Source: Triglochin maritima (Eukaryota > Streptophyta > Magnoliopsida > Alismatales > Juncaginaceae). Taken from it: DNA of 64,000 nt. Below the pieces are notes generated by a model. That model saw nothing but the letters and a program-made list of their open reading frames with translations. It was not told the origin of the DNA and searched no databases. The translations under genes were made by a program, and so were the position numbers. The stretch lies in NCBI GenBank assembly GCA_963682175.1, contig OY821787.1:13928501-13992500 (forward strand), in the 5' to 3' direction. This document shows positions 21,708-33,310 of the stretch, one piece after another; positions within the stretch are counted from its first letter, which is position 1; the number at the start of each line of letters is the position of its first letter.

Positions 21708-24700
21708 TCATGTAGGAGCATGAATGGTTGAGTGCGAGGGAGGTTCATGAAGGAACATGACCTCCTCGACTTCGGCTGGTGCTCCCTCCAAGCAAGGTTT
21801 GAGGCGTTGTCCATTAACTTTGAACACGTCCCCATTCCCTGGGTTCAAGATCTCAACCGCTCCATGAGGATAAACGGTTTGGACAATAAACGGGCCAGAC
21901 CAGCGACTGCGGAGCTTACCCGCAAACAGATGAAGCCGAGAATTGTAGAGCAACACCTTCTGCCCGGCCGGAAACACCTTTCGCATAATCATGCGATCGT
22001 GAAACATCTTGGCTCGGGACTTATGAATTTTGGCATTCTCGTACGCATCATTGCGTAGCTCTTCTAATTCCACAATTTCGAACTTACGTTGTACTCCTGC
22101 TTGATCAAGATCCATATTCAGGTTCTTGATCGCCCAGAAAGCACGATGCTCAAGCTCGACGGGTAGGTGGCAAGCCTTGCCGTACACTACCCGATAAGGG
22201 GACATACCCAAATTGGTCCTGTACGCGGTGCGAAAAGCCCACAATGCGTCATTCAACTTGGTAGACCAATCCTTCCTCGAGGAACTAACCGTCTTCTCAA
22301 GAATTTGCTTTAATTGACGGTTAGAGATTTCGACCTGCCCACTAGTTTGCGGATGGTATGGGGTCGCAAGCTTGTGGGTGATCGAATATTTCCTCATAAG
22401 CGCTTCAAAGGAGCGATTACAGAAGTGGGTACCCCTATCGCTGATTATGGTACGAGGAGTACCAAATCGCGCAAAAATGTCCCTCAAGAATTGGGTGACC
22501 ACCTTGTTGTCATTGGTCTTTGTGGGTATAGCCTCAACCCACTTAGACACATAGTCAACGGCCACCAGAATGTAAACATTCCCGAAAGAGTTCGGGAAGG
22601 GACCCATGAAATCGATGCCCCACACATCGAAGATGTCGACAACAAGGACATTTTGCAAAGGCATCATGTCACGTCGACCAATCCTGCCAAGGCGCTGGCA
22701 CCTATCACATTGCTTACAAAAGTCGTAAGCATCCTTGAAAAGAGAGGGCCAGTAGAATCCAGATTGGAGCACCTTGGCAGCAGTTTTCTTTGCTCCAAAG
22801 TGTCCTCCACATGCCTTGGAATGGTAGAAATTGAGCACACTTTGGAACTCGGTATCTGGGACGCACCGCCTGAAAATTTGGTCAGAGCAGTATTTGAATA
22901 GGTAGGGGTCGTCCCAGTGAAAGAATCTGACATACGATCTAAATTTGGATTGGTCAGATTTTGACCAACCCACAGGAAGTTGCTCGGTCACGAGGTAGTT
23001 CACGATGTCGGCAAACCAAGGGTTATCTTCGATCATGAACAACTGCTCGTCAGGAAATTTATCGTCAATGATTTGGTCCTGTGGGTTGGTCGTCTCTAGA
23101 CGAGACAAGTGGTCAGCTACAACATTTTCACACCTTTTTTTGTCCCGAATCTCGAGATCGAATTCTTGTAACAACAAGATCCATCTCAAGAGTCGGGATT
23201 TTGCATCTTTCTTCGCCATGAGGTGCTTGATGGCTGTGTGATCAGAATAGATAATCACGTGGGAGCCAATCAAGTACGACTGGAATTTCTCCAAAGCAAA
23301 TATGATCGCTAAGAATTCCTTCTCGGTCACAGTGTAGTTCAATTGGGCATCATTGAGTGTTCTACTGGCATAGTAGATCACATGAGGCAATTTGTCCAAT
23401 CGTTGCCCAAGCACTGCTCCCACAGCGAAGTCAGATGCATCACACATTAACTCAAAGGGTTCGGTCCACACCGGTGCCTTAATAATGGGAGCTGAAGTCA
23501 ACTCTTTCTTCAAGGTCAAAAAGGCATGGTGGCAATTCGGTGTGAACTCAAAAATGACATCCTTAGCCAACAAGGCGGTGAGAGGTCGAACGATTTTGCT
23601 AAAATCCCGAATGAACCGCCGATAGAATCCAGCATGCCCCAAAAAGGCGCGGATATCCTTCACATTACGTGGCGGTGGGAGATTAGCAATGATACCCACT
23701 TTGGCGGGATCGACCTCAATTCCCCTACTTGAGACCACATGTCCAAGTACAATCCCTCGCTTCACCATGAAGTGACATTTCTCCCAATTGAGAGCGAGGT
23801 TCTTCTCACGGCATCGCTTGAGGACAAGGCTCAAGTGATGAAGGCACTCATCAAAGGAAGCGCCAGATATGGAAAAGTCGTCCATGAAGATCTCAAGGAA
23901 ACGCTCAACCATATCGGAGAAGATGCTGATCATACACCTCTGAAACGTTGCCGGCGCATTGCATAACCCAAAGGGCATGCGACGGTAGGCAAACGTGCCA
24001 AAGGGACAAGTGAATGTGGTTTTCTCTTGGTCCTCGGGGGCGATGGGAATTTGGTTGTAACCGGAGTATCCATCAAGAAAACAATAGTACTCATGTCCGG
24101 CCAACCTTTCCAACATCTGATCAATGAATGGCAACGGGAAATGATCTTTCCGCGTTGCCGCATTGAGCTTGCGATAATCAACGCAAACTCGCCAGCCAGT
24201 TTGCAGGCGTGTCGGGATAAGCTCATTATGCTCATTCTCCACAACCGTCACGCCTGACTTCTTGGGAACCACATGGACAGGACTCACCCACGAACTATCA
24301 GAGATAGGATAGATTATGCCATGATCCAAGCACTTAAGAACCTCCTTTCGGACGGCTTCTTTCAGTATAGGATTCAATCTCCGTTGTGGGTCCCTGCGGG
24401 GCCTACAATCCTCTTCCATTTTGATCCGATTCTGAACAATACCAGGGCTAATTCCCTTGATATCCTTCAAGGACCACCCGATCGCCTCTTTGTTTTCAAA
24501 GAGTACTCTTTTGAGGGCAACCTCTTGATCTTTTTCAAGATCCGAAGCAGTAATGAGTGGCAAGGTCTCATTATCCCCTAAAAAGATGTACTTTAGGTTA
24601 TTGGGGAGCGGTTTAAGCTCGACCAGAGGTGGGTCCTTGTCAGATTCAGAGTTACTTTCAAGTGGCTCAAGGGCCACAGGGTAAGAGGAGCAGGCACCCA

Positions 24701-27356
24701 GATGTGCCTCCTCGTCCAGAGATATGCTGGCGGATTCTTCAAGATCCTCTTCACTCGCAACCTGATCATTAGGCACCTCAATAATATGTCGATGTGAGTC
24801 AAACATGCCTAATGAATCGGGCTCATCCGTGTCCTGGATGAAATTGGCTCCGACTGCGTCGTCGAAGAGCCCAGGTTGCTTACCAAGAGTGAAGATGTTG
24901 AAATCCGCCGTGAGGTTTCCAAAAGACAACCTCATCAAGCCATTGCGACAATTGATCAAAGCATTAGATGTCGCAAGAAATGGCCTCCCAAGGATCACAG
25001 GAATCTGTCCTTGTGGGTTGGACACGGGTTCGGTATCCAAGATGATGAAATCAACTGGAAATACGAACTCACCCACTTTGATAAGGACATCCTCCACACT
25101 CCCTCGTGGGATTTTGACGGATCTATCAGCCAACTGGAGGGTTGTCCTCGTTGGTTTAAGATCGCCTATCCCAAGGTTGACATAGACTGAGTAAGGCAGG
25201 AGATTCACAGATGCCCCCAAATCCAATAGAGCTTGAGAGATGGTCACATTCCCAATCATGCAAGAGACAGTTGGACAACCAGGATCCTTGTACTTGACAT
25301 TCATGGGTTGTGTCAATATGGAGCTCACATTGGCGGCCAAGAAGGCCTTCTTGGGCACATTTGTTTTTCTCTTGGTGGTGCAAAGGTCTTTGAGGAACTT
25401 GGCATACCGTGGCATTTGTTGAACAACGTCCAACAACGGGATGTTCACCTTTACTTGCCTAAGTACCTCAACGATCTTATCCCAATGCTCATCACGTTTT
25501 TTAGTCAATCGATGAGGGAATGGTGCCTTGGGGACATAAGAATCACGAGGAGGAGTCTCAGAATTAGGTTCCTTGACAGGCTCAAGACTCTCCTCGGAAG
25601 TCTCGCCAACAGAGTTGACTTTCGGCATTTTCACATTGTTGTCAACGACCCTTCCCGATCTCAAGGTATGAATAACATTAGCATGTTGGGAAGGGTCACT
25701 TTCAACATTGTGTACATTCTGCCTGGTATTAGCAGGCTGACCCCTGGGATTTACCACAGGTTGACTCGGGAATTGAGCCTTCTCGCGTTCATGGAGCTGA
25801 TGAGCCAACTGGCTTACTTGCATTTCCAATGCTTTGACCGTATTATTGTTGGCCGCAAGCATGGATTGAGTGCTCTGCATGAATGCTTGAAGGGTTTGTT
25901 CAATGGTAGAGTCCTTAGGGTCAACCCGCTGGGGTGGTGGAGTCTGGTTAGAATAACCCAACGAAGAGGCCTGACCAGGTTGGTAATTTTGGTGCTGAGA
26001 CCTTTGATGTGGGGGTTGGTAGGTCGCCGATGGGCGTGGAGGTTGATAAGGTGGAGGTTGAGGTTGAGCGTGTGAGCTCTGACCGTGTCCTCCACTAGAC
26101 CCCCAAGAGAAGTTAGGATGGTTACGCCATCCCGGGTTATAGGAATGACTGTACGGGTCGTTTCGGGGCCTTTGTTGATACATCGCATTTGCATGCTCAG
26201 TATCTCTTGGAGCGTAAGCGCACTCCAAGTCATCATGTCCCGACAGTCCACACCTAGTACACCCGGGAGTAGCGACCTGAGCTACAGGAGCTCGATCCAT
26301 CTCCAAACTCTCTATCCTACGCATGCGAGCAGCCATTTTCGCCTCAGACGCGATAGTCGACTCAACATGATATGATCCAGCTCGACCAGAAGACCTGGCG
26401 GCTGGTGGCTCTCTCATGGTGTCCCACTCGAAGGTGCGCTCAGCCATGGATTCAAAAGTGTCCCATGCCTCCTCGATGGGTTTCATTTGGAAGTCACCCT
26501 GACACATCGACTCCAACAATGTGCGGGTGTTGTAGTTGATGCCCTCATAAACAATCTGGCACAGCTGCCATAGCTCAAGTCCATGATGAGGGCATTGCTG
26601 GAGAAGGTCCTTGAACCTCTCAAAGAAACCATGAAAAGATTCGGTCTCGGTCTGATACATTTGATGTATCTGGTGCCGTATCTGTTGAGTTTTCCTTTGA
26701 GGGAAAAATCTCTTCAGAAAGACGGTCACAAAGTCATCCCAAGACCGAATCGAGCTCGCCGGGAGGCTATACATCCATTTCTTCGCATTATCCTTCAATG
26801 CGAACGAAATCATCCTCAACCGGACATAATCCTCGTCAAGTTGTTGAAGCTTGAACATGGAGCATACTTCCTCGAATTCGCGTATAAAAATATATGGATC
26901 CTCCTTATTGGCAGTAAAGGTTGGAAGCATGCTCACATACTGAGGTTTCAGCTCATAGTTGTTCCCGCGAGCAGGGGGAACAACTATGCAAGAAGGTTGC
27001 GCGGCCCGAACAGGATGGGTCCGCTCCCACAACGTCATCGGCCTATCCTGTCGAGCTAAAGGTGGTGGTGCACCTAGAACTCGATCCTGACCGAATCTCC
27101 CTTCCTCTCGAGTCAGAGGAGGAGGAGAAGGAGGTCTACGTGGTGGTGGGAATGGACCGAGGTAGTCCATGTATGGAACCCGGTCTCCCTCGCCACCACG
27201 AGACGACTCGCCTTCTTGCTCCAAAGGAGCACGAGGCGGAGATGGTCGATCACCAAGATCTTCCATCTCAGAAATAAGCACTCTCTCGAGTCGAGCGCTC
27301 TCACCAGAACGAGCCCAACCTCGCATAAAAATGCTCGACTCGACTCTAACAAACAC
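21708..27356 (-). CDS. Athila-type gag-pol polyprotein, apparently intact
   Basis: A single 1,882-codon frame carries everything for retrotransposition. Residue positions count from the ATG at 27356. Gag covers about 105-330, with a CCHC knuckle at 366-379 ([14 protein letters not shown]). The protease has DLGAS at 712-716. RT runs about 980-1220 with the FMDD active site at 1157-1160. RNase H covers about 1300-1420 (D1306, E1347, D1372, D1415). The integrase has a zinc-binding region (H1512, H1519, CxxC at 1550-1553) and the catalytic triad D1582, D1640, E1676, with normal D-E spacing. No stop or frameshift breaks it. If the leader is spliced (acceptor TTGTTAG near 27346), the first usable ATG is 27326; a third candidate is 27266. 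The encoded enzymes could also serve elements A and B. Confidence 0.93.
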   Translation of the reverse strand: MFVRVESSIFMRGWARSGESARLERVLISEMEDLGDRPSPPRAPLEQEGESSRGGEGDRVPYMDYLGPFPPPRRPPSPPPLTREEGRFGQDRVLGAPPPLARQDRPMTLWERTHPVRAAQPSCIVVPPARGNNYELKPQYVSMLPTFTANKEDPYIFIREFEEVCSMFKLQQLDEDYVRLRMISFALKDNAKKWMYSLPASSIRSWDDFVTVFLKRFFPQRKTQQIRHQIHQMYQTETESFHGFFERFKDLLQQCPHHGLELWQLCQIVYEGINYNTRTLLESMCQGDFQMKPIEEAWDTFESMAERTFEWDTMREPPAARSSGRAGSYHVESTIASEAKMAARMRRIESLEMDRAPVAQVATPGCTRCGLSGHDDLECAYAPRDTEHANAMYQQRPRNDPYSHSYNPGWRNHPNFSWGSSGGHGQSSHAQPQPPPYQPPRPSATYQPPHQRSQHQNYQPGQASSLGYSNQTPPPQRVDPKDSTIEQTLQAFMQSTQSMLAANNNTVKALEMQVSQLAHQLHEREKAQFPSQPVVNPRGQPANTRQNVHNVESDPSQHANVIHTLRSGRVVDNNVKMPKVNSVGETSEESLEPVKEPNSETPPRDSYVPKAPFPHRLTKKRDEHWDKIVEVLRQVKVNIPLLDVVQQMPRYAKFLKDLCTTKRKTNVPKKAFLAANVSSILTQPMNVKYKDPGCPTVSCMIGNVTISQALLDLGASVNLLPYSVYVNLGIGDLKPTRTTLQLADRSVKIPRGSVEDVLIKVGEFVFPVDFIILDTEPVSNPQGQIPVILGRPFLATSNALINCRNGLMRLSFGNLTADFNIFTLGKQPGLFDDAVGANFIQDTDEPDSLGMFDSHRHIIEVPNDQVASEEDLEESASISLDEEAHLGACSSYPVALEPLESNSESDKDPPLVELKPLPNNLKYIFLGDNETLPLITASDLEKDQEVALKRVLFENKEAIGWSLKDIKGISPGIVQNRIKMEEDCRPRRDPQRRLNPILKEAVRKEVLKCLDHGIIYPISDSSWVSPVHVVPKKSGVTVVENEHNELIPTRLQTGWRVCVDYRKLNAATRKDHFPLPFIDQMLERLAGHEYYCFLDGYSGYNQIPIAPEDQEKTTFTCPFGTFAYRRMPFGLCNAPATFQRCMISIFSDMVERFLEIFMDDFSISGASFDECLHHLSLVLKRCREKNLALNWEKCHFMVKRGIVLGHVVSSRGIEVDPAKVGIIANLPPPRNVKDIRAFLGHAGFYRRFIRDFSKIVRPLTALLAKDVIFEFTPNCHHAFLTLKKELTSAPIIKAPVWTEPFELMCDASDFAVGAVLGQRLDKLPHVIYYASRTLNDAQLNYTVTEKEFLAIIFALEKFQSYLIGSHVIIYSDHTAIKHLMAKKDAKSRLLRWILLLQEFDLEIRDKKRCENVVADHLSRLETTNPQDQIIDDKFPDEQLFMIEDNPWFADIVNYLVTEQLPVGWSKSDQSKFRSYVRFFHWDDPYLFKYCSDQIFRRCVPDTEFQSVLNFYHSKACGGHFGAKKTAAKVLQSGFYWPSLFKDAYDFCKQCDRCQRLGRIGRRDMMPLQNVLVVDIFDVWGIDFMGPFPNSFGNVYILVAVDYVSKWVEAIPTKTNDNKVVTQFLRDIFARFGTPRTIISDRGTHFCNRSFEALMRKYSITHKLATPYHPQTSGQVEISNRQLKQILEKTVSSSRKDWSTKLNDALWAFRTAYRTNLGMSPYRVVYGKACHLPVELEHRAFWAIKNLNMDLDQAGVQRKFEIVELEELRNDAYENAKIHKSRAKMFHDRMIMRKVFPAGQKVLLYNSRLHLFAGKLRSRWSGPFIVQTVYPHGAVEILNPGNGDVFKVNGQRLKPCLEGAPAEVEEVMFLHEPPSHSTIHAPT

Positions 27357-28379
27357 ACAACAGAAGGTGTATTAGAGGAGGAGACTAAACGTAGAGAATA
27401 GATGAGGAGAGGACTCAGATGAGGAGGGAAGAATCCCTAGAGCTAGCGAGGGTAGTGGGATCAGGAAGAAGCCTAACTAGCAAGCACGGCTCAAACAATG
27501 TAAGGCAATGGGTCCTTAAGCTAGACGACGCCTAACTTCGAGGTCACTAGCCTCGACACGCGTCACCTCCCTACAACGAGGACTACAATGCCCAGCAAGT
27601 GATACCAGATCCGGAGATCCAGTACCTCCTACTATCGACAAGGTAGGCAACGCCGATCAGGTCATGACGGTCTTGACTAGATTACTCTCCTAGTGCGTCC
27701 GAATTCCTTAGGGCCAATGTCTACTTGCTTTTAGTTAAGGCTTTCTTAAGAGTGGTTTTTGGGGCCAAGGAAAGGGTGATGAAATCCCCCACCTTATCTT
27801 TTATGGGACAGCCCCTCCTTAGTAGCGATTTGATCCTAGATCTAGCAATCAATCGCTCCAATCAAACGCTCTCTCACTCTTGTCCCGATGCACCTTACTA
27901 ACTAATGCATGAAAGAAACATGCATGAATGAGGGATGTGGGTGCACGTACCTCACGCCAGCAATCAACAACAAAATGAAAAGCAAAGAAAAGACAAATGC
28001 ATGCAAGGTCTACCAATGGTGCATGACCTAGATGGCAAGAAGTCTAATCTTTTGCTTTGAGTTTTATGGTCCAAGTTGATTAAAGGGGATTGAAATTAAA
28101 TCTGGGAGCAAACTAAAGATCACAGCATGCACAATTGGGCTCCCAGATAACTAAAGTAAAGCAATAAACCACCAGAAGAAATTTGAGAGGAGGCAGACCT
28201 CACCAGGCCGCCAATTGGCGGTTTGCAACCGCTGATTGGCGGTCCCTTTGTGGATTCTTTTGCTCCAACTTTCCCAGTAGCTTCCCCTTGATGTTCTCGT
28301 TCCCTGAAACTAAACAAAACTGGAAACAAAAAATCAAAAACCCCTCGAATCGTCCAAACCAAGGTCTGGACAGAGCACC
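27357..28379 (-). other. Untranslated leader of Athila element
   Basis: No gene is visible. Read on the minus strand it contains CCGCCAATTGGCGG (28208-28221) and a partner palindrome next to it. It has a donor-like GAG|GTACGTGC at 27951/27950 and the GGTGGGGGATTTCATCACCC-like block at about 27775-27794. A pyrimidine-rich acceptor-like TTGTTAG sits at the start of the gag frame. These features recur in the leaders of elements A and B and in the CACTA element at 61140-61940. Confidence 0.7.
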
Positions 28380-28397
28380 TCCCCGGCAACGGCGCCA
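28380..28397 (-). other. tRNA-Asp primer binding site of Athila element
   Basis: The minus strand reads TGGCGCCGTTGCCGGGGA six bases inside the 5' LTR. Confidence 0.88.
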
Positions 28398-28403
28398 AAA
28401 ACT

Positions 28404-29958
28404 TGATTGATCGTTTTATATTTAACCGCAAGTGCACGGCCGAGTTGAAGCGGTGGCAAATACGGGTCGTCCACTGGGAGGTGTGTCGACACTTGGTTCG
28501 TGCGAAGGCAAGGGGTAAAGAAAGGAGAAAAGGATTGGTTACACTAAACTACACTACAATGCTAAACTAGAATGCAAAAGGAAATGAAGATAAGCAATAA
28601 AACTAAACCCCAAAGGGGGTAGAGAACTGATGTGAACATAAAGATGTGTGTGTGTGTGTGTGTGTTCAATTAAGCTCCTCACAACATGTAGTGCATGAAA
28701 TCATAAAACTACATCCAATCTTGCCTCTACATGAATTAAGATAAAACTACATCGTTAAAACATACAAGACAATAATTGGAATGAAACTAAATGAACTCAT
28801 GTATAAAGACTAGACCCTACTATGCCTCCACATGAATTAAGATGACTACATCATTAAAACATACAAGACATTAGCTAAGGAAAAGGCAACAATAGTACAT
28901 ACACTACAAATTGTGTTTCCAACATTAACTTCATCCATATCCTAACCTTATCATTCCCCATAAAATAGGTCCACTAATCAAAGCATAAGCTAAGCTTCAT
29001 TCAAGAGCATTAGCATATCAAAGATAAGAGTGGAGACCCATTAGATGGTTATGGAAATCATATAAAGCTCAAGGGATAAAAATAACACACACTTAATACA
29101 CTACATGATTATATCACATATTTCTCCACCCCCCAAATGGGGATGGAACTACTCACTACTCATTACACTAACTATATTAACAGAAGCAAGCATAATACTG
29201 AAATGAAACTATACTAATCAAGCAAGAAACATTAAAGAAGCATAAAACAAAACAAGCATCAAAGCAAAAACATTAAAGGAATTTAACTAAGCAAGAATTA
29301 ACAAACTAATGAAAACTTTTATTATGAACTCACTCAGATTACAAGCAGCCCTTCCTCCACTAGAGTTTTGCTTCAAGGCTTCACTCTTAGTAGGGAAGGA
29401 GGCCACCAAGAGAGAGATGGATACAATGGGAGGTGAAGAGTTCTATTTATAAGCATGGAAAAGGCTAATCAGGGACAATCCCCCGATGTGGGACTAAACC
29501 AATACCAAAAATAGCCTAAACGAACACTAATACAAGTCCAGGAGAAGTTGGGGCGGATCTTGCATGATCCAGACCGCCAATTGGCGGCCTATAAAGCCCA
29601 GATCCGTCTGGGTCTTCTGGTGGGCTTTCCTTGGTGTGTTTCTTGGTCTTGGATGCATCTAACTTGTTTAGTGGAGCTCTGACCCGAATCGAATTGACAA
29701 AATACTCCTCATAATGGTGTGGAGTTTCCTGTTTTGCTCTTAGGTCCTTCTGTCTTACGATCAGGTCCTTCTCCCTTGCATCTTGGTCCCCAGGTCTCAC
29801 AATTAGGTCTTTTTTTCCTGCTTTTGGGTCCTTTCATGGCTCTTCTCTTCAAACCTCTTTATTTCTGAAAACTAAACATAAAACTCGTCACGTAGCATTG
29901 CTTAGGTGTAAGATAATGGATATAAGGTACAAATATAAGCATGAAATGATGTCAATCA
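28404..29958 (-). repeat. 5' LTR of Athila element
   Basis: This 1,555-bp uninterrupted LTR pairs with the split copy 3117-3436 plus 18938-20173. A TATA box on the minus strand lies at 29444-29451, and CCGCCAATTGGCGG is at 29574-29587. Confidence 0.93.
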
Positions 29959-30500
29959 GACTGCAACTGGTCAAACAGGTCCTCGATCCTGGGCAAAGGA
30001 TACTGATTCCTCACAGTAACCTTATTCAGCATCCGGTAATCTATACACATCCTCAACGAGCCGTCCTTCTTCTTCACAAATAAAATCGGCCCACCCCACG
30101 GTGAGACACTGGGTCGGATAAGCCTAGTATCCATCAGAACCTGTAACTGCTTCTTCAGCTCCGACAACTCTGCAGGCGCCATCCTGTATGGAGCTTTCGA
30201 CTGCGGTGTAGCCCCAGCTACCAAATCAATGCCGAACTCTATCTCTCTGTGAGGTGGTAGACCGGAGACATCATCAGCAAACACCTCGGGAAAATCCTGA
30301 ACAATCTCGATGTCCTCCAGCCTCCTCATCTCTGGGTCTGGAACTACCAAGGTGGCCACAAAAGCCCTGCAACCCTGCTGAATCAACTTCTGAGCTCTAA
30401 CCGAAGAAACAATCAACCGACTCCCGCGGTCCTTCAATCCTCTGATCAGAAGATCAGGCAAACCTCGCCTCGGAATCAAAATCTTCTTATCACGGAACAA
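29959..30500 (-). pseudogene. Outer element reverse transcriptase N-terminal part
   Basis: The frame carries the conserved stretch before RT ([23 protein letters not shown]) and the RT start ([38 protein letters not shown]). It is cut by the Athila insertion immediately after FDQLQ. Its continuation is at 2504-3111 on the same strand. The first five bases (GACTG) are the target duplication. Confidence 0.9.
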
Positions 30501-30503
30501 GAC

Positions 30504-31856
30504 TCAGACGTCGTACTGGGACAACCAATCCATCCCGAGTATAACATCGAAGTCCACCATCGGTAGCAAGACCAGGTCAGCCGGAAATTCCTGGTCTCCC
30601 GAAGCAATCGTGGTGCCGGGAAGAAATCTCCCCACAGTGCCCACCAAACCCAGGGGTGTGCTGACTTCCAAAGTGGCAGTCAACATCGCAGGGGTACGGC
30701 TCAACACGCTCGCAAACTGCTCAGAGATAGACGAGTGTGTGGCCCCAGAGTCAAACAACACCCTAGCTACCAAATCTGCAACAAGTAGCGTACCTTCCAC
30801 CACCGTGCTCGCATCTCTAGCCTCCTCCGCCTGGATAGTGAATACACGACCTGCTCTCTTCCCCTGCTGGGGTGGTGCTGCAGAACGACTCGGTCCAGCT
30901 CCACCAGTTGTGGATGATCCCGGCTGAACAATAGGTCCACCCGGCCTACTCGGGCAAGAACGAACAAAGTGACCCAGCCGACCACAACCATGACACGCGC
31001 CAGAACGGGGCCCGCAACCGCGTCCCGGATGAACTCCACCACACTGCCTGCACTGCCCAGCCTGCGGTGGTCCACCTCCGTCAATCTGAGGCCTCTTGCC
31101 CGGATTCCCTGACAACTGACTCCCCGGACGCACTCCGGTCTTCACCTGCGACCTCCTAGCCTCCTCAATGTCGTGGCTATCCTGATCCATGATGGTCGCG
31201 AACTTCACAGCGTCTGCTAAGGTCTGTGGCATGCTCGTGGTAACACGGGCCCTAAACTGCGGCCTCAGACCACGCACAAACCTCCGAGCCCTCTGCTCCT
31301 GCGTCACATAAATCTCTGGACAGTATCGCTCCAAAGCGTGAAATTTGCTGATGTAGGCAGCCAGAGTCATGTCCCTCTGCTCTAAAGCCAGGAACTCCTC
31401 TCTCTTCCTGTCGCGGGCGTGCTGCGGAAAGTACTGCTGGTTGAACTCCACCAGGAACTCCTCACAGCTCAACTCCTCACTGTCCTCGAACACCACAGCA
31501 GAAGTGGATCTCCACCAGTTGGCTGCGCCGCCGTCCAACACGTAAGTGGCCAGATCCACCTTCCTCTCAGGAGGACACCCAATCGCCCGAAATATCTTCT
31601 GGATCTTAAAGACCCAGTCCTCTGCTGCCTCAGGGTCGCCTCTACCATCGAAGGATGGGGGATGCTGACGCATAAACCGATCCAACACTGCGCCTGCTCC
31701 TCCCTGATCAGCCTGGGCGGATTGGCGCTCGAGAATCTCGCCCAATCTACCCAGCGTGCCCTGGAGCGTCCTCAGCTCCTCACCTCTACTCCCCTCACCC
31801 ACCTCATCACTGGTGCTACGGTCTCGGGGAGAAGGTCTCACACGCCTCGGAGCCAT
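30504..31856 (-). CDS. Gag-protease of outer Tekay-like element
   Basis: The 450-residue open frame starts at the ATG at 31856. A Gag domain (about 65-200; HPPSFDGRGDPEAAEDW, WWRS, YFPQHARDRK) is followed by a CCHC knuckle at 288-301 (CHGCGRLGHFVRSC). A second Cys cluster lies just before it. The retropepsin active site FDSGATHSSI has Asp at about 369, and ILGMDWL follows. The frame stops with a TGA at 30501-30503 just after GMDWLSQYDV, while pol text continues in frame behind it. This stop therefore probably breaks what was one gag-pol frame. The element cannot make functional RT or integrase, but Gag and protease look intact. Confidence 0.88.
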   Translation of the reverse strand: MAPRRVRPSPRDRSTSDEVGEGSRGEELRTLQGTLGRLGEILERQSAQADQGGAGAVLDRFMRQHPPSFDGRGDPEAAEDWVFKIQKIFRAIGCPPERKVDLATYVLDGGAANWWRSTSAVVFEDSEELSCEEFLVEFNQQYFPQHARDRKREEFLALEQRDMTLAAYISKFHALERYCPEIYVTQEQRARRFVRGLRPQFRARVTTSMPQTLADAVKFATIMDQDSHDIEEARRSQVKTGVRPGSQLSGNPGKRPQIDGGGPPQAGQCRQCGGVHPGRGCGPRSGACHGCGRLGHFVRSCPSRPGGPIVQPGSSTTGGAGPSRSAAPPQQGKRAGRVFTIQAEEARDASTVVEGTLLVADLVARVLFDSGATHSSISEQFASVLSRTPAMLTATLEVSTPLGLVGTVGRFLPGTTIASGDQEFPADLVLLPMVDFDVILGMDWLSQYDV

Positions 31857-31950
31857 CTACACAGGAGACACAAAACATGAATGAGAACAATGCATGCATG
31901 ATTGACACAACTCTAAGGGTGGTTCCATTGGACGAAGACACTGAAACTGA

Positions 31951-31964
31951 CCGCTCTGATACCA
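31951..31964 (-). other. Initiator tRNA-Met primer binding site of outer element
   Basis: The minus strand reads TGGTATCAGAGCGG, complementary to the 3' end of initiator tRNA-Met, three bases from the LTR end at 31968. Confidence 0.85.
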
Positions 31965-32504
31965 AGTTGTAACGTCCTCAAACACAGCGGAAAATTTCAA
32001 ATTAAAATCATACAATCAACGAGGACATTACGAAAGAAATACACACACTGGTGCACCAACATATAATATATATATATATATGTGAACGAGTTTATAAAAG
32101 AATGTGATTACATCAAAAGATCATATACAGAGAATACACACAAGTAATCACAACCACCTCAAAATGTAGGGAAGCAGGATCAGGTCTCGAGCGCTCCCTC
32201 CGCCGACGCCACCCACCTAACGTCGCTCTCGGCCTGAAAGCAGACAATGAATGCCTGAGTTTCCAGGAGGAAACCCAGTATGCCAAACCCTAACACATAT
32301 ATGGACAGAAATGAAATGTGCAAAGAAACGTAAAACACCACAATAGAAACACCCACTAAGTTCCCGGGACCTCTCTCCCAGCCATAGCCCAAAAACACGG
32401 GTCTCAAGGGTCGTCTCACCCCAACCCACCAACACACGTGCACACAAGGCACCGCCGGTCCAAAACACGGCCACACAACCCCCCTCATTGCCTCAGTGTT
32501 ACCG

Positions 32505-32608
32505 GAGCCACGGTTTTGCATCATTCGCCAGAGCCACGGCTTTGCCTCATTCGCCGGAGCCACGTCTTTGCCTCATTCGCCGGAGCCACGGATACAAAAT
32601 CACAACCC
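32505..32608. repeat. 26-bp minisatellite inside outer LTR
   Basis: Units beginning GAGCCACG start at 32505, 32531, 32557 and 32583, an exact 26-bp period. The matching part of the left LTR is outside the window, so whether both LTRs carry it is unknown. Confidence 0.85.
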
Positions 32609-32732
32609 ACGTGTCACCACTAATCGCTATAGGGCCGGAATGTCTGTGTCGTCGCCCCAAAAGGGCCAGAGACCCGTTGCCTTCTAGCCAATCAATAGCA
32701 ACACACACACACACACACAAAAACAGTGTAAA

Positions 32733-33310
32733 ACGGTCGAACAAAACATGGCTTCCGGTCGACCGATCCTCACCCAGAGAACTGGCCCAACCGAAAAACC
32801 CGCCAAACGGTCGACCGATAAAGGGGTCCCGGTCGACCGAAAAGCACCAGTAGAAATCCATTTTCGCAATCAACAGTAAAACGGTCGAACAACCGAACCC
32901 TATCGGTCGACCGAAAACAACCAGTAGAACTCACCGAGAGTCCTCACATCACGGTCGACCGAAACCACACTTCCGGTCGACCGGCCAATAAGTTAACTTA
33001 AACGTCGGTCGAACGAGTCAAACAGGCGGTCGACCGTTTAGATGGTCAACGCCCCAACCGACATACAACAGTACTTTCGGTCGACCGGCAAAGGGGTCCC
33101 GTTCGACCGAAAATACACAGGACATCTTTCTCTCGCTAAAATTGCAACAACCGGTCGACCGCCCAAAGGGCATCGTTCGACCGGTGCGAGGGATTCGCCC
33201 AAAATACACTACAACCGGTCGACCGAACCAAAACACCGGTCGACCGTTTATAGTTCAGAAACGGCTGTACAGGTCCGACGAGCCCGAAACGGCCTACCGT
33301 TGACCGCTCC
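32733..33310. repeat. Array of CGGTCGACCG palindromes in outer LTR
   Basis: Perfect decamers start at about 32756, 32808, 32830, 32904, 32952, 32973, 33027, 33078, 33152, 33216 and 33237. One-mismatch forms lie near 32733, 32881, 33006, 33100, 33174 and 33300. Spacing is irregular, 21-75 bp. The left LTR has the same sites in its visible part (near 37, 101 and 122). Confidence 0.9.

Larger units (their letters stand above)
3117..29958 (-). mobile_element. Full-length autonomous Athila-type Ty3/gypsy retrotransposon (with nested elements)
   Basis: The element starts TGATTGA and ends TCAATCA and is flanked by GACTG duplications. Subtracting the nested insertion leaves about 11.3 kb. It has 1.55-kb LTRs, a primer site complementary to the 3' end of tRNA-Asp, and an untranslated leader. 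One long gag-pol frame follows, then a 1.5-kb untranslated 3' region and a polypurine tract. The LTRs differ by about a dozen substitutions plus a few indels over 1.55 kb (roughly 99% identity by eye), so the insertion is young. Athila-type is inferred from the DLGAS protease motif, the FMDDF RT motif, the tRNA-Asp primer and the long 3' region. No envelope-like frame is visible. Confidence 0.93.

Noticed and set aside
25233..26075. 280-codon plus-strand frame opposite Athila gag-pol
   Set aside because: Shadow of the intact minus-strand gene; no recognisable motif.
31419..31880. 153-codon plus-strand frame opposite outer gag
   Set aside because: Shadow of the minus-strand Gag frame.
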